Of a DNA stretch of 64,000 nt, positions 28,922 through 38,399 are shown piece by piece. The DNA lies in NCBI RefSeq assembly GCF_001428845.1, contig NZ_LMIU01000022.1, forward strand, positions 1-64,000. Direction: 5' to 3'. The stretch is from Achromobacter sp. Root83 (lineage in GTDB: Bacteria > Pseudomonadota > Gammaproteobacteria > Burkholderiales > Burkholderiaceae_B). The first letter of the stretch is position 1. Each line of letters starts with the position of its first letter. A program made the position numbers and the translations under genes. The notes below the pieces were generated by a model that was given only the letters and a program-made list of their open reading frames with translations, was not told the origin of the DNA and searched no databases.

Positions 28922-30022
28922 TTACGAGTGTTCGACGGCTTTGCCGTTACGGACGAAAGGCAGTTTGCAGGCCACGGCGGGCACCCACTTGCCGCGGATA
29001 TCGACCTCGACCGTGTCGCCCGGGCGCACGTCCAGCGGCAGGCGGGCAAAGCCGATGGACACGCCCAGCGTGGGCGACATGGTGCCGCTGGTGAGCTCGC
29101 CCATGCCTTGCGCCGTGCGCACCGCCATGTGGGCGCGCATGACGCCCCGTTCCTGCAGCTTCAGGCCGATGAAGGCGGCGGGCGTGGCGAATTGCTCCAG
29201 TGCGTCGCGGCCGATGAAGCGGCGGTCGGCGTTCTTGAGCGACACCGTCCAGGTCAGCCCGGCTTCGTTGGGCTGGGTCAGCTCGTCCATGTCCTGGCCA
29301 TATAGGTTCATGCCGGCTTCCAGGCGCAGCGTGTCGCGCGCGCCCAGGCCCGCCGGGCGCACGCCTTGCGCGGCCAGATCGCGCCATAGCTGCACCACGT
29401 CGGCGGCGGGCAGCACGATTTCAAAACCGTCTTCACCCGTGTAGCCGGTGCGGGCGACCAGCGTGTCGCCGTCCACTCGGGCGGCGACGAAAGGGGTCAG
29501 CGGTTCGGTGGCGGCCTGCCAGGCGGGACGCGCGGCCCACAGCTTGGCGCGGGCATTGGGGCCTTGCACGGCCACCATGGCGAGGTCGCGGCGCGGCGCG
29601 ATGGCCACGTCGAACGCGCCGGCCTGCTTCACGCGCTGCATCCAGGCGACGTCCTTGTCGGCCGTGCCGGCATTGACCACCACGCGCCATTCGTCGGCCG
29701 CGAAGTAATAGATGATCAGATCGTCGATGACGCCGCCCTGCGGATTCAGCATGCAGCTATACAGCGCCTTGCCCGGCACCGTCAGCTTGGACACGTCGTT
29801 GGCGACCAGGCGCTGCAGGAACGCGAAGGCGTCCGGGCCCGTCACGTCCACGTTCAGCATGTGCGAAACGTCGAACATGCCGGCGTCCTGACGCACGGCA
29901 TGGTGCTCTTCGAGCTGCGAGCCATAGGCCAAGGGCATGTCCCAGCCCCCGAAGTCGACCATTCGGGCGCCGGCGGCGATGTGTTCTTCGGCCAGCGGGG
30001 TGCGTTTGAGGGTTGCGGACAT
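28922..30022 (-). CDS. gcvT: Aminomethyltransferase, T protein
   Basis: 366 residues. Releases ammonia from the aminomethyl-lipoyl H protein and forms 5,10-methylenetetrahydrofolate, feeding the one-carbon pool used by thyA. Seen: [21 protein letters not shown], the folate-site region [16 protein letters not shown], and [15 protein letters not shown] take the ATG at 30022 ([14 protein letters not shown]) with GGAG upstream; a longer frame adds residues that lie in the riboswitch leader. First gene of the operon. Confidence 0.97.
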   Translation of the reverse strand: MSATLKRTPLAEEHIAAGARMVDFGGWDMPLAYGSQLEEHHAVRQDAGMFDVSHMLNVDVTGPDAFAFLQRLVANDVSKLTVPGKALYSCMLNPQGGVIDDLIIYYFAADEWRVVVNAGTADKDVAWMQRVKQAGAFDVAIAPRRDLAMVAVQGPNARAKLWAARPAWQAATEPLTPFVAARVDGDTLVARTGYTGEDGFEIVLPAADVVQLWRDLAAQGVRPAGLGARDTLRLEAGMNLYGQDMDELTQPNEAGLTWTVSLKNADRRFIGRDALEQFATPAAFIGLKLQERGVMRAHMAVRTAQGMGELTSGTMSPTLGVSIGFARLPLDVRPGDTVEVDIRGKWVPAVACKLPFVRNGKAVEHS

Positions 30023-30107
30023 GCGGGGGAACTCCGGGGCGGCAGCGATGCCAGGGTTACGGAATGCCGTTGGCGACAAGCGGACTGCGCCCGCACAACG
30101 GCTGAAT

Positions 30108-30356
30108 CTTCCGCCCCTCTGTCCTTTTGCCTGAGAGTTGCCCCGCGTGGCGGGTTTGCACCTTCGGCGCCTGGGCTGCTCGCTATGTCCCTAGTTCAGG
30201 GGCGGCGCCAGGTCTCTCCAGAGTGCTGTTTTGCCGCGTCCGCGCGGTAAAAACCGGGACGGGGCAAGCATGTGCGGTATCGGATGCCTGAGCGATTCTG
30301 GGCGAATTGCGCCTTCGGCGGCGGCCGGAGGTACAGGCCGCTCTCTCCCGCAACAT
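30108..30356 (-). promoter_or_regulatory. Tandem glycine riboswitch controlling gcvTHP
   Basis: Two glycine aptamers in the gcvT leader. Aptamer 1 (about 30352-30283 on the minus strand) contains GCGGGAGAGA, CCGAAGGCGCAA and CTCAGGCA; aptamer 2 (about 30226-30111) contains CTCTGGAGAGA, CCGAAGGTGCAA and CTCTCAGGCAAAAGGACAGA. These are the conserved core segments of the class, and the tandem arrangement with a short linker is typical of on-switches that raise gcv expression when glycine is high. The end of aptamer 2 is about 90 bases from the gcvT start. Confidence 0.96.
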
Positions 30357-30420
30357 GCGTGACAGCGCCGAAAGCATACAACGAAAGCCGTGCGCCGAAA
30401 AGGCGAAAGCAGCCCGCCCC

Positions 30421-31314
30421 CTAGCCCAGCGCCGTGTCCAGCAGCATCATCAGCACAAAGCCCAGCATCAGCCCGCAGGTGGCATAGACCTCATGCCCCT
30501 TGCGATGCGATTCGGGAATGATTTCGTGGCTGATGACGAACAGCATCGCCCCCGCCGCGAAACCCAGGCCCCAAGGCAATAGCGGCGCCGACCAGCCGGC
30601 GATGGCGGCTCCGAGCACCGCGCCCAGGGGTTCAACCAGTCCGGACAGCATGCCCAGCGCCACCGCGAAGGTCCGCTTGTAACCGGCAGCCAACAGGGCC
30701 ACCGCCACCACCAGGCCTTCGGGAATATCCTGGATGGCGATGCCGGTCGCCAGCGCGGTGCCGCGCACGGGGTCGCCGCCGGCGTAGCCCACGCCGATCG
30801 CCAGGCCCTCGGGCAGGTTATGCAGCGTGATCGCGAAGACGAACAGCCAGGTGCGGCGCAGCCGGTGCGCCTCCATGCCTTCCCTGCCCTTGATGAAGTG
30901 CTCGTGCGGCAGCGTGCGGTCGATGATCAGCAGGACCGCCGCGCCCAACAGCACGGCGGCCGCGACCGTCAGGCCGGCGCCCCAGGGGCCGTAGCCCAGT
31001 TCCTTGCCCGCGGCGATGCCGGGCGCCACCAGCGAAAAGGCGCTGGCCGCCAGCATCACCCCGGCCCCGAAACCGAACATGCTGTCCTGCACTTTCTGGG
31101 GGATGGTGCGGGCGAAGAGGATCGGCACGGTGCCCAGCGCGGTCGCGCCGGCCGCGACCAGGCCGCCCAGCAGCGCATCGGCCACGTGCGGCGCGCGCAC
31201 GTCCAGATAGGCCCAGAGCTGATGCAGGGCCAGGCAGGCCACCATGACGGCCAGCGTCCAGACGCTGATGCTGGTGGCCGCGGGCCGCACGCGATGACGG
31301 CTGAAGGTATTCAT
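30421..31314 (-). CDS. ZIP-family divalent metal transporter (BbZIP/GufA type)
   Basis: 297-residue inner-membrane metal importer with eight spans. It resembles the structurally studied BbZIP of Bordetella bronchiseptica: metal-site motifs HNLPEG in span 4, IQDIPEG in span 5 and SHEIIPE in span 6 supply the His, Asn, Gln, Asp and Glu ligands of the binuclear site. The ATG at 31314 is preferred to a GTG four codons earlier. It is 29 bases downstream of sodA in the same direction, so co-transcription is likely and manganese or iron, not only zinc, could be the cargo. Metal preference is inferred. Confidence 0.92.
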   Translation of the reverse strand: MNTFSRHRVRPAATSISVWTLAVMVACLALHQLWAYLDVRAPHVADALLGGLVAAGATALGTVPILFARTIPQKVQDSMFGFGAGVMLAASAFSLVAPGIAAGKELGYGPWGAGLTVAAAVLLGAAVLLIIDRTLPHEHFIKGREGMEAHRLRRTWLFVFAITLHNLPEGLAIGVGYAGGDPVRGTALATGIAIQDIPEGLVVAVALLAAGYKRTFAVALGMLSGLVEPLGAVLGAAIAGWSAPLLPWGLGFAAGAMLFVISHEIIPESHRKGHEVYATCGLMLGFVLMMLLDTALG

Positions 31315-31343
31315 TTGCCGCGGCACTCCTTCAAGAAATGCGC

Positions 31344-31958
31344 TTAACCCTTGGCTGCCGCGTAGCGGCGGGCCACTTCGGGCCAGTTCACCACATTGTA
31401 GAAAGCGCCGATATATTCCGGCCGGCGGTTCTGGTACTTCAGATAATAGGCGTGTTCCCAGACATCCAGGCCCAGGATCGGCGTATTGCCCTGCATCAGC
31501 GGGCTGTCCTGGTTGGCGCTGCTCTCCACCACCAGTTTGCCGGCGGGCGTCACGCTCAGCCAGGCCCAGCCGCTGCCGAAGCGGGTCAGGGCCGCCTTGG
31601 TGAAGGCCTCGCGAAAGGCGGCCAGCCCGCCCAGCTCCGATTCGATGGCCGCAGCCAGCGCGCCATCCGGCGCTCCGCCGCCTTCGGGCGACATGACGGA
31701 CCAGAACAGGCTGTGGTTGGCATGGCCGCCGCCATGATTGCGCACGGCGCCTCGAATGGCTTCGGGCAACTGGTCCAGGCGCGCGACGAGGGCTTCGACG
31801 GATTCGTCCGTGACGATGCCCGCGCCTTCCAGCGCGGCGTTCAGGCTGGTGACGTAGGTCTGGTGATGCTTGCTGTAGTGGATCTCCATCGTCATCGCAT
31901 CGATGTGAGGCTCCAGCGCGTCATAGGCGTACGGCAGGGTCGGAAGGGTGTAAGCCAT
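31344..31958 (-). CDS. sodA: Superoxide dismutase, manganese type
   Basis: 204-residue Fe/Mn superoxide dismutase, dismuting superoxide in the cytoplasm. Metal ligands lie in [16 protein letters not shown] and DVWEHAYY. The residues [11 protein letters not shown] and [10 protein letters not shown] (Gln in the second sphere) are those of Mn-type SodA rather than Fe-type SodB. ATG at 31958 follows GGAGACATGC. The upstream DNA (32005-32045) is unusually AT-rich (AATGATATGTATTTTTATTT), a plausible Fur-type operator region; iron repression of sodA is known in Bordetella pertussis, but the box here is only suggestive. It probably shares a transcript with the ZIP gene. Confidence 0.95.
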   Translation of the reverse strand: MAYTLPTLPYAYDALEPHIDAMTMEIHYSKHHQTYVTSLNAALEGAGIVTDESVEALVARLDQLPEAIRGAVRNHGGGHANHSLFWSVMSPEGGGAPDGALAAAIESELGGLAAFREAFTKAALTRFGSGWAWLSVTPAGKLVVESSANQDSPLMQGNTPILGLDVWEHAYYLKYQNRRPEYIGAFYNVVNWPEVARRYAAAKG

Positions 31959-32004
31959 GCATGTCTCCGTCGGATCCGTCCCCCGGGTTGAGGGCAATGA
32001 TCAA

Positions 32005-32047
32005 GATCAAAAACATAAATGATATGTATTTTTATTTAATATAACAA
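32005..32047 (-). promoter_or_regulatory. AT-rich sodA promoter region, possible Fur operator
   Basis: The stretch around AATGATATGTATTTTTATTT is by far the most AT-rich in the neighbourhood and lies about 50-85 bases upstream of sodA. It loosely matches overlapping NATWAT hexamers of Fur boxes. No clean 19-base match is present, so the Fur reading is tentative. Confidence 0.3.
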
Positions 32048-32117
32048 TGGCGGATTGCCGTTGCCGGTCCACGGCCGCCCGGATCGCCTCCGGCGGCCGC
32101 GCCTCAGGCGCCGCCGC

Positions 32118-33320
32118 CTACAATGCCTGGCCGCACGCCACGCCGGAGGCCCAGGCCCATTGGAAGTTGTAGCCGCCCAGCCAGCCCGTGACGTCGACGG
32201 CCTCGCCGATGAAGTAAAGGCCGGGGGTTGACTTGGCCTGCATGGACTTCTGGTCCAGGCCCCGCGTATCCACCCCGCCACGCATCACTTCGGCTTTCTT
32301 GTAGCCCGCCGTGCCGCTGGGCACGAGCGTCCATTGATGGATGTCCTGCGCCAGCGCGCGCAGGGTCTTGTCCGGCGCATCCGCCAGGCGCAGCGCCGCC
32401 AGGCCGGGCTTGCCACCCTGCTCCGCCAGGTGCAGCCAGCGGTCCGCCAGGCGCTTGGGCCACAGTCCGGCCAGCACCGTGTGCAACTGCTGCCGGTTGC
32501 CGGACTTGGACGCCAGCAGCTCCTGCGCCAGGTCGCGGCCGGGCGCCAGGTCGATCACGATCGGTTCGCCGGGCTTCCAGAAACTGGATATCTGCAGGAT
32601 CCCGGGACCGGACAGGCCCCGGTGCGTGAACAGCAGGTCTTCAAGGAATTCGCCGCGCGTCTTGCCCTGGCCCGTGTGCAGGTTCACTTCCAGCGCCACG
32701 CCCGACAACTCGGACAATGCCTGCCATTGCGCGGGATCGAACGTCAGCGGCACCAGCGCGGGCCGCGGTTCCACCACCTTGAGGCCGAACTGGCGCGCGA
32801 TCTTCAAGCCGAAGTCGGTCGCGCCCAGTTGCGGAATCGCCATGCCGCCGGTCGCCACCACCAGCTTGGCGGCGCGGATCGCGCCCTGGCCGGTGCGCAG
32901 CTCGAAACCCTGCTCGCCGTGGGCGATCTCGGCCACCGAACAGCCCATGCGCCACTGCACATTGCCGGCGTCGCACTCGGCGCGCAGCATGTCGATGATG
33001 GATTCGCTGGAATCGTCGCAGAAAAGCTGTCCGCGGTGCTTCTCGTGCCAGGCGATGCGGTGGCGCTTCATCAGCGCCAGAAAGTCCTGCGGCGTATAGG
33101 CCGACAGGGCCGACCGGCAGAAATGCGGATTATCGGAAAGAAAATTGGCGGGTCCGGCGCCGATGTTCGTGAAGTTGCAGCGGCCTCCGCCGGAAATGCG
33201 GATCTTCTCCGCCAGGCGCTCCGCGTGGTCGACCAGCACCACGCGCAAGCCGCGCTGACCGGCCACCGCTGCACACATCATGCCAGCGGCGCCGGCGCCG
33301 AGTACGGCTACATCAAACAT
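32118..33320 (-). CDS. HI0933/YhiN-family FAD-dependent oxidoreductase
   Basis: 400-residue flavoprotein. The FAD dinucleotide fold is at the N-terminus (FDVAVLGAGAAGMMCA), followed by SGGGRCNFTN and a second FAD contact near the C-terminus (YFIGEAVDVTGWLGGYN). Members of this family (YhiN, HI0933, and the clostridial BaiN) are poorly characterised reductases. The ATG at 33320 follows GGAGTCCTG. It lies 23 bases after the decarboxylase gene in the same direction, so the two probably share a transcript, but I see no metabolic link. Confidence 0.88.
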   Translation of the reverse strand: MFDVAVLGAGAAGMMCAAVAGQRGLRVVLVDHAERLAEKIRISGGGRCNFTNIGAGPANFLSDNPHFCRSALSAYTPQDFLALMKRHRIAWHEKHRGQLFCDDSSESIIDMLRAECDAGNVQWRMGCSVAEIAHGEQGFELRTGQGAIRAAKLVVATGGMAIPQLGATDFGLKIARQFGLKVVEPRPALVPLTFDPAQWQALSELSGVALEVNLHTGQGKTRGEFLEDLLFTHRGLSGPGILQISSFWKPGEPIVIDLAPGRDLAQELLASKSGNRQQLHTVLAGLWPKRLADRWLHLAEQGGKPGLAALRLADAPDKTLRALAQDIHQWTLVPSGTAGYKKAEVMRGGVDTRGLDQKSMQAKSTPGLYFIGEAVDVTGWLGGYNFQWAWASGVACGQAL

Positions 33321-33343
33321 CAGGACTCCAGACCCGCCGGGTC

Positions 33344-35605
33344 TTACTCTTCGATCAGGCAATCAACGTAGTAGCGCTTTTCGCCGTCCGGACCTATTTC
33401 ATCGGCCAGGCCGTGGATATAGGTTTCGAAGCCGGGGAAGCGTTCGTTGAACTCGCGCGCGAACTGCAGGTATTGCACGATGGTGCGGTTGAAGCGCTCG
33501 CCCGGAATCAGCAGGGGAATGCCCGGCGGATAGGGCGTCAGCAGCACGCCGGTGACACGCCCTTCCAGCTTGTCGATGTCGACGCGCTCGACCTCGCGGT
33601 GCGCCATGCGCGCAAACGCGTCCGACGGCTTCAGCGCGGGCACCATGTCGCTGAGATACATCTCGGTGGTCAGGCGGGCGACGTCGCGCGCGCGGTAGGC
33701 CTCGTGGATTTCCTGGCACAGATCGCGCAGGCCCATGCGCTCGTAGCGGCGCTGGCCCCGGCAGAAGTCCGGCAGGATGCGCCACAGCGGCTGGTTGCGG
33801 TCGTAATCGTCCTTGAACTGCTGCAAGGCGGTCAGCAGCGTGTTCCAGCGGCCCTTGGTGATGCCGATGGTGAACAGGATGAAGAACGAATACAGGCCGG
33901 TCTTTTCGACCACGACGCCGTGCTCGGTCAGGTACTTGGAGACCAGCGCGGCGGGGATGCCCGTTTCGCCAAAGCTGCCCGACATGTCCAGCCCCGGCGT
34001 GATGACCGTGGCCTTGATCGGATCCAGCATGTTGAAACCTTCGGCCATTTCGCCGAAGCCGTGCCAGTGGTCGTTGGACTCCAGGATCCATTCGTCGCGG
34101 TTGCCGATGCCTTCCGACACCAGGCGGTTCGGGCCCCAGACCTTGAACCACCAGTCGTTCTTGCCGAACTCGGATTCCACCTTGCGCATGGCGCGGCGAA
34201 AGTCCAGGGCTTCGCGGATGCTTTCCTCGACCAGCGCGGTACCGCCCGGCGGCTCCATCATGGCGGCGGCCACGTCGCACGACGCGATGATCGCGTACTG
34301 CGGGGACGTGGACGTGTGCATCAGGTACGCCTCGTTGAACACGTTGCGGTCCAGCTTGCGGGTCTCGGACTCCTGCACGATGATCTGCGAGGCTTGCGAG
34401 ATGCCTGCCAGCAGCTTGTGCGTGGAGTGCGTGGCAAAGACCATCGCGTCCTGGCTGCGCGGACGGTCCACGCCGATGGCGTGCATGTCCTGGTAGAACT
34501 CGTGGAACGAGGCGTGCGGCAGCCAGGCTTCATCGAAGTGCAGCGTGTCGACATAGCTGCCCAGTTGATCCTTGATCATTTCCACGTTGTAGATGACGCC
34601 GTCGTACGTGCTTTGCGTCAGCGTCAGGATGCGTGGATTCTTGTTCACCGCTTCGCGCGCGAAGGGGTTGGCTTCGATCTTCTTGCGGATGTTGTCCGGA
34701 TGGAATTCTTCCAGCGGGATCGGACCGATGATGCCCAGGTGGTTGCGCGTGGGACGCAGGAACACCGGGATCGCGCCGGTCATCGTGATGGCGTGCAGGA
34801 TCGACTTGTGGCAATTGCGGTCCACCACCACCACGTCGCCCGCGGCGACGTTGGCATGCCACACGACCTTGTTCGAGGTCGAGGTGCCGTTGGTCACGAA
34901 GAAGCAGTGATCCGCGTGGAAGATGCGCGCGGCGTTCAGTTCGGATTCGGCGATGGGGCCGGTGTGGTCCAGCAACTGGCCCAGTTCGTCCACGGCGTTG
35001 CAGACGTCGGCGCGCAGCATGTTCTCGCCGAAGAACTGGTGGAACATCCGTCCGACCGGGCTCTTCAGGAATGCCACGCCGCCCGAGTGGCCCGGGCAAT
35101 GCCAGGAGTACGAACCGTCCTGCGCGTACTTGACCAGTTCGCGAAAGAACGGCGGCGGCAGGCTGTCGACGTAGCTGCGTGCTTCGCGGATGATGTGGCG
35201 CGCCACGAATTCGGGGGTGTCCTCGAACATGTGGATGAAGCCGTGCAATTCGCGCAGGATGTCGTTCGGAATGTGTTCCGACGTGCGGGTTTCGCCGTAC
35301 AGGTAGATGGGGATGTCGGCGTTGCGAAAGCGCAGCTCGCCGATGAACATGCGCAGGTTCTTGATCGCGCTGGCCACGTCCTCGGGCGAATCCACGTCGA
35401 ACTCTTCATCGTCGATCGACAGGATGAAGGCGCTGGCGCGGCTTTGCTGTTGCGCGAACGAACTCAGGTCGCCATAACTGGTCACCCCGATCACCTCGAC
35501 GCCCTCGGCCTCGATCGCGGCTGACAAGGCTCGGATACCCAAACCGGACGCGTTCTCGGAACGGTAGTCCTCGTCGATGATGAAAATGGGGAAGCGGAAT
35601 TTCAT
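33344..35605 (-). CDS. Orn/Lys/Arg decarboxylase (group III)
   Basis: 753-residue PLP decarboxylase making a polyamine or agmatine from a basic amino acid. An N-terminal receiver-like wing domain (residues 1-130, opening MKFRFPIFIIDEDYRSENA) precedes the catalytic core with SWHCPGHSGGVAF, TNGTSTSNKVV, HFDEAWLPHASFH and the PLP lysine in THSTHKLLAG; the C-terminal domain has GVLLTPYPPGIPLLIPGE. This matches decameric inducible enzymes such as AdiA, LdcI and SpeF. Arginine, lysine and ornithine cannot be told apart here. I chose the ATG at 35605 over a longer frame because it starts the conserved wing. Confidence 0.92.
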   Translation of the reverse strand: MKFRFPIFIIDEDYRSENASGLGIRALSAAIEAEGVEVIGVTSYGDLSSFAQQQSRASAFILSIDDEEFDVDSPEDVASAIKNLRMFIGELRFRNADIPIYLYGETRTSEHIPNDILRELHGFIHMFEDTPEFVARHIIREARSYVDSLPPPFFRELVKYAQDGSYSWHCPGHSGGVAFLKSPVGRMFHQFFGENMLRADVCNAVDELGQLLDHTGPIAESELNAARIFHADHCFFVTNGTSTSNKVVWHANVAAGDVVVVDRNCHKSILHAITMTGAIPVFLRPTRNHLGIIGPIPLEEFHPDNIRKKIEANPFAREAVNKNPRILTLTQSTYDGVIYNVEMIKDQLGSYVDTLHFDEAWLPHASFHEFYQDMHAIGVDRPRSQDAMVFATHSTHKLLAGISQASQIIVQESETRKLDRNVFNEAYLMHTSTSPQYAIIASCDVAAAMMEPPGGTALVEESIREALDFRRAMRKVESEFGKNDWWFKVWGPNRLVSEGIGNRDEWILESNDHWHGFGEMAEGFNMLDPIKATVITPGLDMSGSFGETGIPAALVSKYLTEHGVVVEKTGLYSFFILFTIGITKGRWNTLLTALQQFKDDYDRNQPLWRILPDFCRGQRRYERMGLRDLCQEIHEAYRARDVARLTTEMYLSDMVPALKPSDAFARMAHREVERVDIDKLEGRVTGVLLTPYPPGIPLLIPGERFNRTIVQYLQFAREFNERFPGFETYIHGLADEIGPDGEKRYYVDCLIEE

Positions 35606-35902
35606 GCAGGCGCTCCTGGGGGCAAGGCGAATCGGACGCGTATCGCGGCGCGAAGGTACTGCTAGTAAAGACCGTCCGATGACAGACGGCGCGAGCACCC
35701 GCCGGGAGGCGGGAATTGCGGAATTGTAGGGCTGTTTTTCTTACAGTCCTACGGGAAATCCCCAGAAGGCCGCCAGGCCGTTGTCCTGACGCCAAAAGCG
35801 GGGGCCGGCGTGCTCGAGCGCGTGGGAGGGCGGCGTCGGCCCGGCTGGCGTCTTCAGGACGCCGGGGCGGCGGCAACCTGTCGTCGGCGAGGCAGCGCCT
35901 GC
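35606..35902. other. Intergenic region upstream of the decarboxylase
   Basis: About 300 bases. Two hairpins stand out: CCCGCC-GGGA-GGCGGG near 35698-35713 and GTAGGGCTGT/ACAGTCCTAC with a 7-base loop near 35726-35752. They could lie in the decarboxylase leader; the second carries TTTTTCTT in its loop. No gene seen. Confidence 0.45.
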
Positions 35903-36355
35903 CTAACGGATGGTCTGGGCTTCGCCGGTCTGCAAGGCGGCCGTGAACAGTTCGAAGTAGGCGGGGATGGCCTCGGCGGCCCCGTAGCGGATGCGCCGTT
36001 CGACCTTGGCGATGGCGCCAAAACAGACTTCCGCCCCCGGCTGGCCGCAGACCAGGACCACGGGGTCCTCGTCGTCGCAGACTTCGTACAAGCCGCCGTG
36101 CGCGCGGCGCCCGACCTCGTAAAGGTAGGCGGCTGCGCCGACGGTTTGCATGGGGGTCAGAGGCAGCGACCCGAGATGGGCGGCCTCCAGCGCGTCATCC
36201 AGCGCATGGATGCTGGACGGCGAGTAGTCCAGCACGGCGCCGGTGGACCCGGCGGCCTGCACAAAATCTTGCGCGGCATCCGCCACACGCGTCACGAATT
36301 CTTCCTGCACTTCGTCGCGCGTAGCGTCCTGGTTTATCTTGAGGAAACCAAACAT
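35903..36355 (-). CDS. Hypothetical protein
   Basis: 150-residue soluble, acidic protein that I do not recognise. It opens MFGFLKINQDATRDEVQEEF, has an Ala-rich helical first half (ADAAQDFVQAAGSTGAVLDY, ALDDALEAAHLGSLPL) and a second half with YEVCDDEDPVVLVCGQPGAE. No signal peptide or membrane span. ATG at 36355 follows AAGGAGCCCACG, a good site. Single gene divergent from a GNAT acetyltransferase. Codon use is like its neighbours, so I consider it a real gene. Confidence 0.7.
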   Translation of the reverse strand: MFGFLKINQDATRDEVQEEFVTRVADAAQDFVQAAGSTGAVLDYSPSSIHALDDALEAAHLGSLPLTPMQTVGAAAYLYEVGRRAHGGLYEVCDDEDPVVLVCGQPGAEVCFGAIAKVERRIRYGAAEAIPAYFELFTAALQTGEAQTIR

Positions 36356-36462
36356 CGTGGGCTCCTTTGTGAAAACCGCAAGCGGCGTTAGCCCCATTAT
36401 AGGCAAGCCACCCGCCTATACTGCCCAAACTCTCCCAACCGTTCCCAATTCCCAACAGTCAA

Positions 36463-36981
36463 ATGACCTCTGTTCTTGTCCGACGTTTGATCGCATCCGA
36501 CGCTGCCTCCCTGCGGCAGCTACGTCTGGACGCCCTGGTTGAAACGCCGGAATCGTTCGGATCGAGTTACGAAGAGGAACACACGCTGACATTGGAGGAC
36601 ATCCACGCATGGATCTCGCCCGCCAATGATGGCGCCATGTTTGGCGCCTTCGCCGATGGCGTCCTTGCCGGCATGGTGGGCGTCGGCCGCCAGCGCATGC
36701 TGAAGATGCGTCACAAGGCGCATATCTGGAGCATGTACGTGGCGCCGGCCCAGCGTGGCCGCGGGCTGGCACGGCTGCTGATGCAGGCGGCGATCGCGCA
36801 CGCGCGGACCATGCGCGGCATCCGTCAGGTGCAATTGAGCGTCACCGCCAACAATGCGCCGGCGGCGGCCCTGTACGCGAGCCTGGGCTTTGACGTGTAT
36901 GGAAACGAGCCCGAAGCGCTGTGCGTGAACGGCAAGCTTTACGACGAAGCGCTGATGAGCCTGCCGCTGGCCGGCGAATAG
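36463..36981 (+). CDS. GNAT-family N-acetyltransferase
   Basis: 172-residue GNAT enzyme transferring an acetyl group from acetyl-CoA to an unknown amine. The N-terminal strand and helix VRRLIASDAASLRQLRLDAL, the acetyl-CoA loop VAPAQRGRGLARLLM (R/Q-x-x-G-x-G/A type) and VTANNAPAAALYASLGFDVY are clear. Single gene; it converges with the diguanylate cyclase gene. Confidence 0.9.
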   Translation: MTSVLVRRLIASDAASLRQLRLDALVETPESFGSSYEEEHTLTLEDIHAWISPANDGAMFGAFADGVLAGMVGVGRQRMLKMRHKAHIWSMYVAPAQRGRGLARLLMQAAIAHARTMRGIRQVQLSVTANNAPAAALYASLGFDVYGNEPEALCVNGKLYDEALMSLPLAGE

Positions 36982-36997
36982 CCGCCCCGGCGCGGCG

Positions 36998-38257
36998 TCA
37001 GGCGGCGCCTGCCCGCCGGCGCACGCCGTACGCGCACACCTGGTTGCGGCCGCCGTCCTTGGCCTTGTATAGCGCCTGGTCGGCCGCCTTGATCACAGCG
37101 TCCGGCGCGCGCAGCGCATCGCCGCGTTCCGCCACGCCGATGCTGACCGTCACCCGCAGCGGCCTCGACCCGCGGCTGCCGCGGCTATTGCGGCGGCGCT
37201 GGCCGATCTGATCCGCCTTCGGACGGGCGGGTTTGTCGCGCAACCGCATCTGGTAGGCCTCGATGGCGCGCCGGACCGTTTCCAGGTGCGGCATGGCCTC
37301 CGCCGCGGTCTTACCCGGGAACACCAGCGTGAACTCCTCGCCACCGTAGCGGTAGGCATGGCCGCCGCCCGGCACGCGCCGCAACTGCGACGCCACCATG
37401 CGCAGCACCTGATCGCCTACATCGTGGCCATGGGTATCGTTGAAGGCCTTGAAGTGGTCCACGTCGGCCATCGCAAGCGTATAGACGCGCCCCATGCGCT
37501 GCAGCCGCTCGTTCAGGGCGCGCCGGCCCGGCAGGCCGGTGAGCTCGTCGCGGAACGCCATGTGGAACCCTTCGTGCGCCAGCGAGATGCACAGCGCCGT
37601 CAGCGATGCGGCGGACATCAGCGCCAGTTCGATGGGATGGCTCGCGGCGCGCGGCAAGGCCCACGCCATGCACACGAAGCCGAGCCATTGCCCCGCTTGC
37701 TGCGGACGCCCATAGCGCAGCAGCAGCAGGGTCAGCGTCAGGCCGGTGGCCAGCAGGGCGACCAGCGCCTCGACCGGCACGCCCAGCCGCGCCAGCATGC
37801 CTTGCAGCGCAAGCGTGCCGAACAGATCCCCCAGGCCGTCCTTGCCGGCCAGCGCGATCACCGCCACGCCGGCGGCCATCAGGCCGATGCGGGCCGCCAT
37901 GTCCATCAACATGCTGGAACGTTCCGACCACAGGGCATTGATCGTGTAGACGAGTGACCACCAGGCCAGCAAGGGGCCCATCGCCCACGGCGCCTGCCGC
38001 GCGAGGGTGGGCCAGGCCGCCGTGACCGCCAGCACGCACAGCATCAGCGCCATCGTCTGCGAACGCTGGTACATGAGGCAGATCGCCGCGCCGATCAAGG
38101 CCATCACCCACGGCACGAACGGCACGATCAGGGTCAGCGCGGGCGGCCATTCCCGCCAGAACAGAAGTCCCACCGCGGCGGCCACTGGCAACGCGGGATA
38201 GAACAGTAGGGGCAGCCAGGGAATATGGGGGTAACGCACGGATCGGGCCTTGCTCAC
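36998..38257 (-). CDS. Membrane-bound diguanylate cyclase (GGDEF)
   Basis: 419 residues. About seven membrane spans in residues 10-240 lead to a GGDEF domain with FRDELTGLPGRRALNERL, MADVDHFKAFNDTHGHDVGD and the intact active-site YRYGGEEFTLVFPG, so cyclic-di-GMP synthesis is expected. An RxxD inhibitory site is not obvious. There is an insertion rich in Arg and Ser (IGQRRRNSRGSRGSRPL) inside the GGDEF domain after the catalytic motif. The predicted start is GTG at 38257 with a poor ribosome binding site, so the start may be off. Confidence 0.9.
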   Translation of the reverse strand: MSKARSVRYPHIPWLPLLFYPALPVAAAVGLLFWREWPPALTLIVPFVPWVMALIGAAICLMYQRSQTMALMLCVLAVTAAWPTLARQAPWAMGPLLAWWSLVYTINALWSERSSMLMDMAARIGLMAAGVAVIALAGKDGLGDLFGTLALQGMLARLGVPVEALVALLATGLTLTLLLLRYGRPQQAGQWLGFVCMAWALPRAASHPIELALMSAASLTALCISLAHEGFHMAFRDELTGLPGRRALNERLQRMGRVYTLAMADVDHFKAFNDTHGHDVGDQVLRMVASQLRRVPGGGHAYRYGGEEFTLVFPGKTAAEAMPHLETVRRAIEAYQMRLRDKPARPKADQIGQRRRNSRGSRGSRPLRVTVSIGVAERGDALRAPDAVIKAADQALYKAKDGGRNQVCAYGVRRRAGAA

Positions 38258-38399
38258 GCTTGCAGAGATGACGTCGCCAAATCGGCAAACACATGTACTC
38301 TTTTTACGGACGCATGATGGGGTTCTTTAGCGCAAGCCGCGTAACAGCGGGCGCCGCGTCCGTGCTATGTTTTCCCGCTCCACTCGCAAAACGCCCCTT

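Noticed and set aside
33413..35524. About 700-codon plus-strand frame opposite the decarboxylase
   Set aside because: Shadow frame; the decarboxylase motifs on the minus strand are complete.
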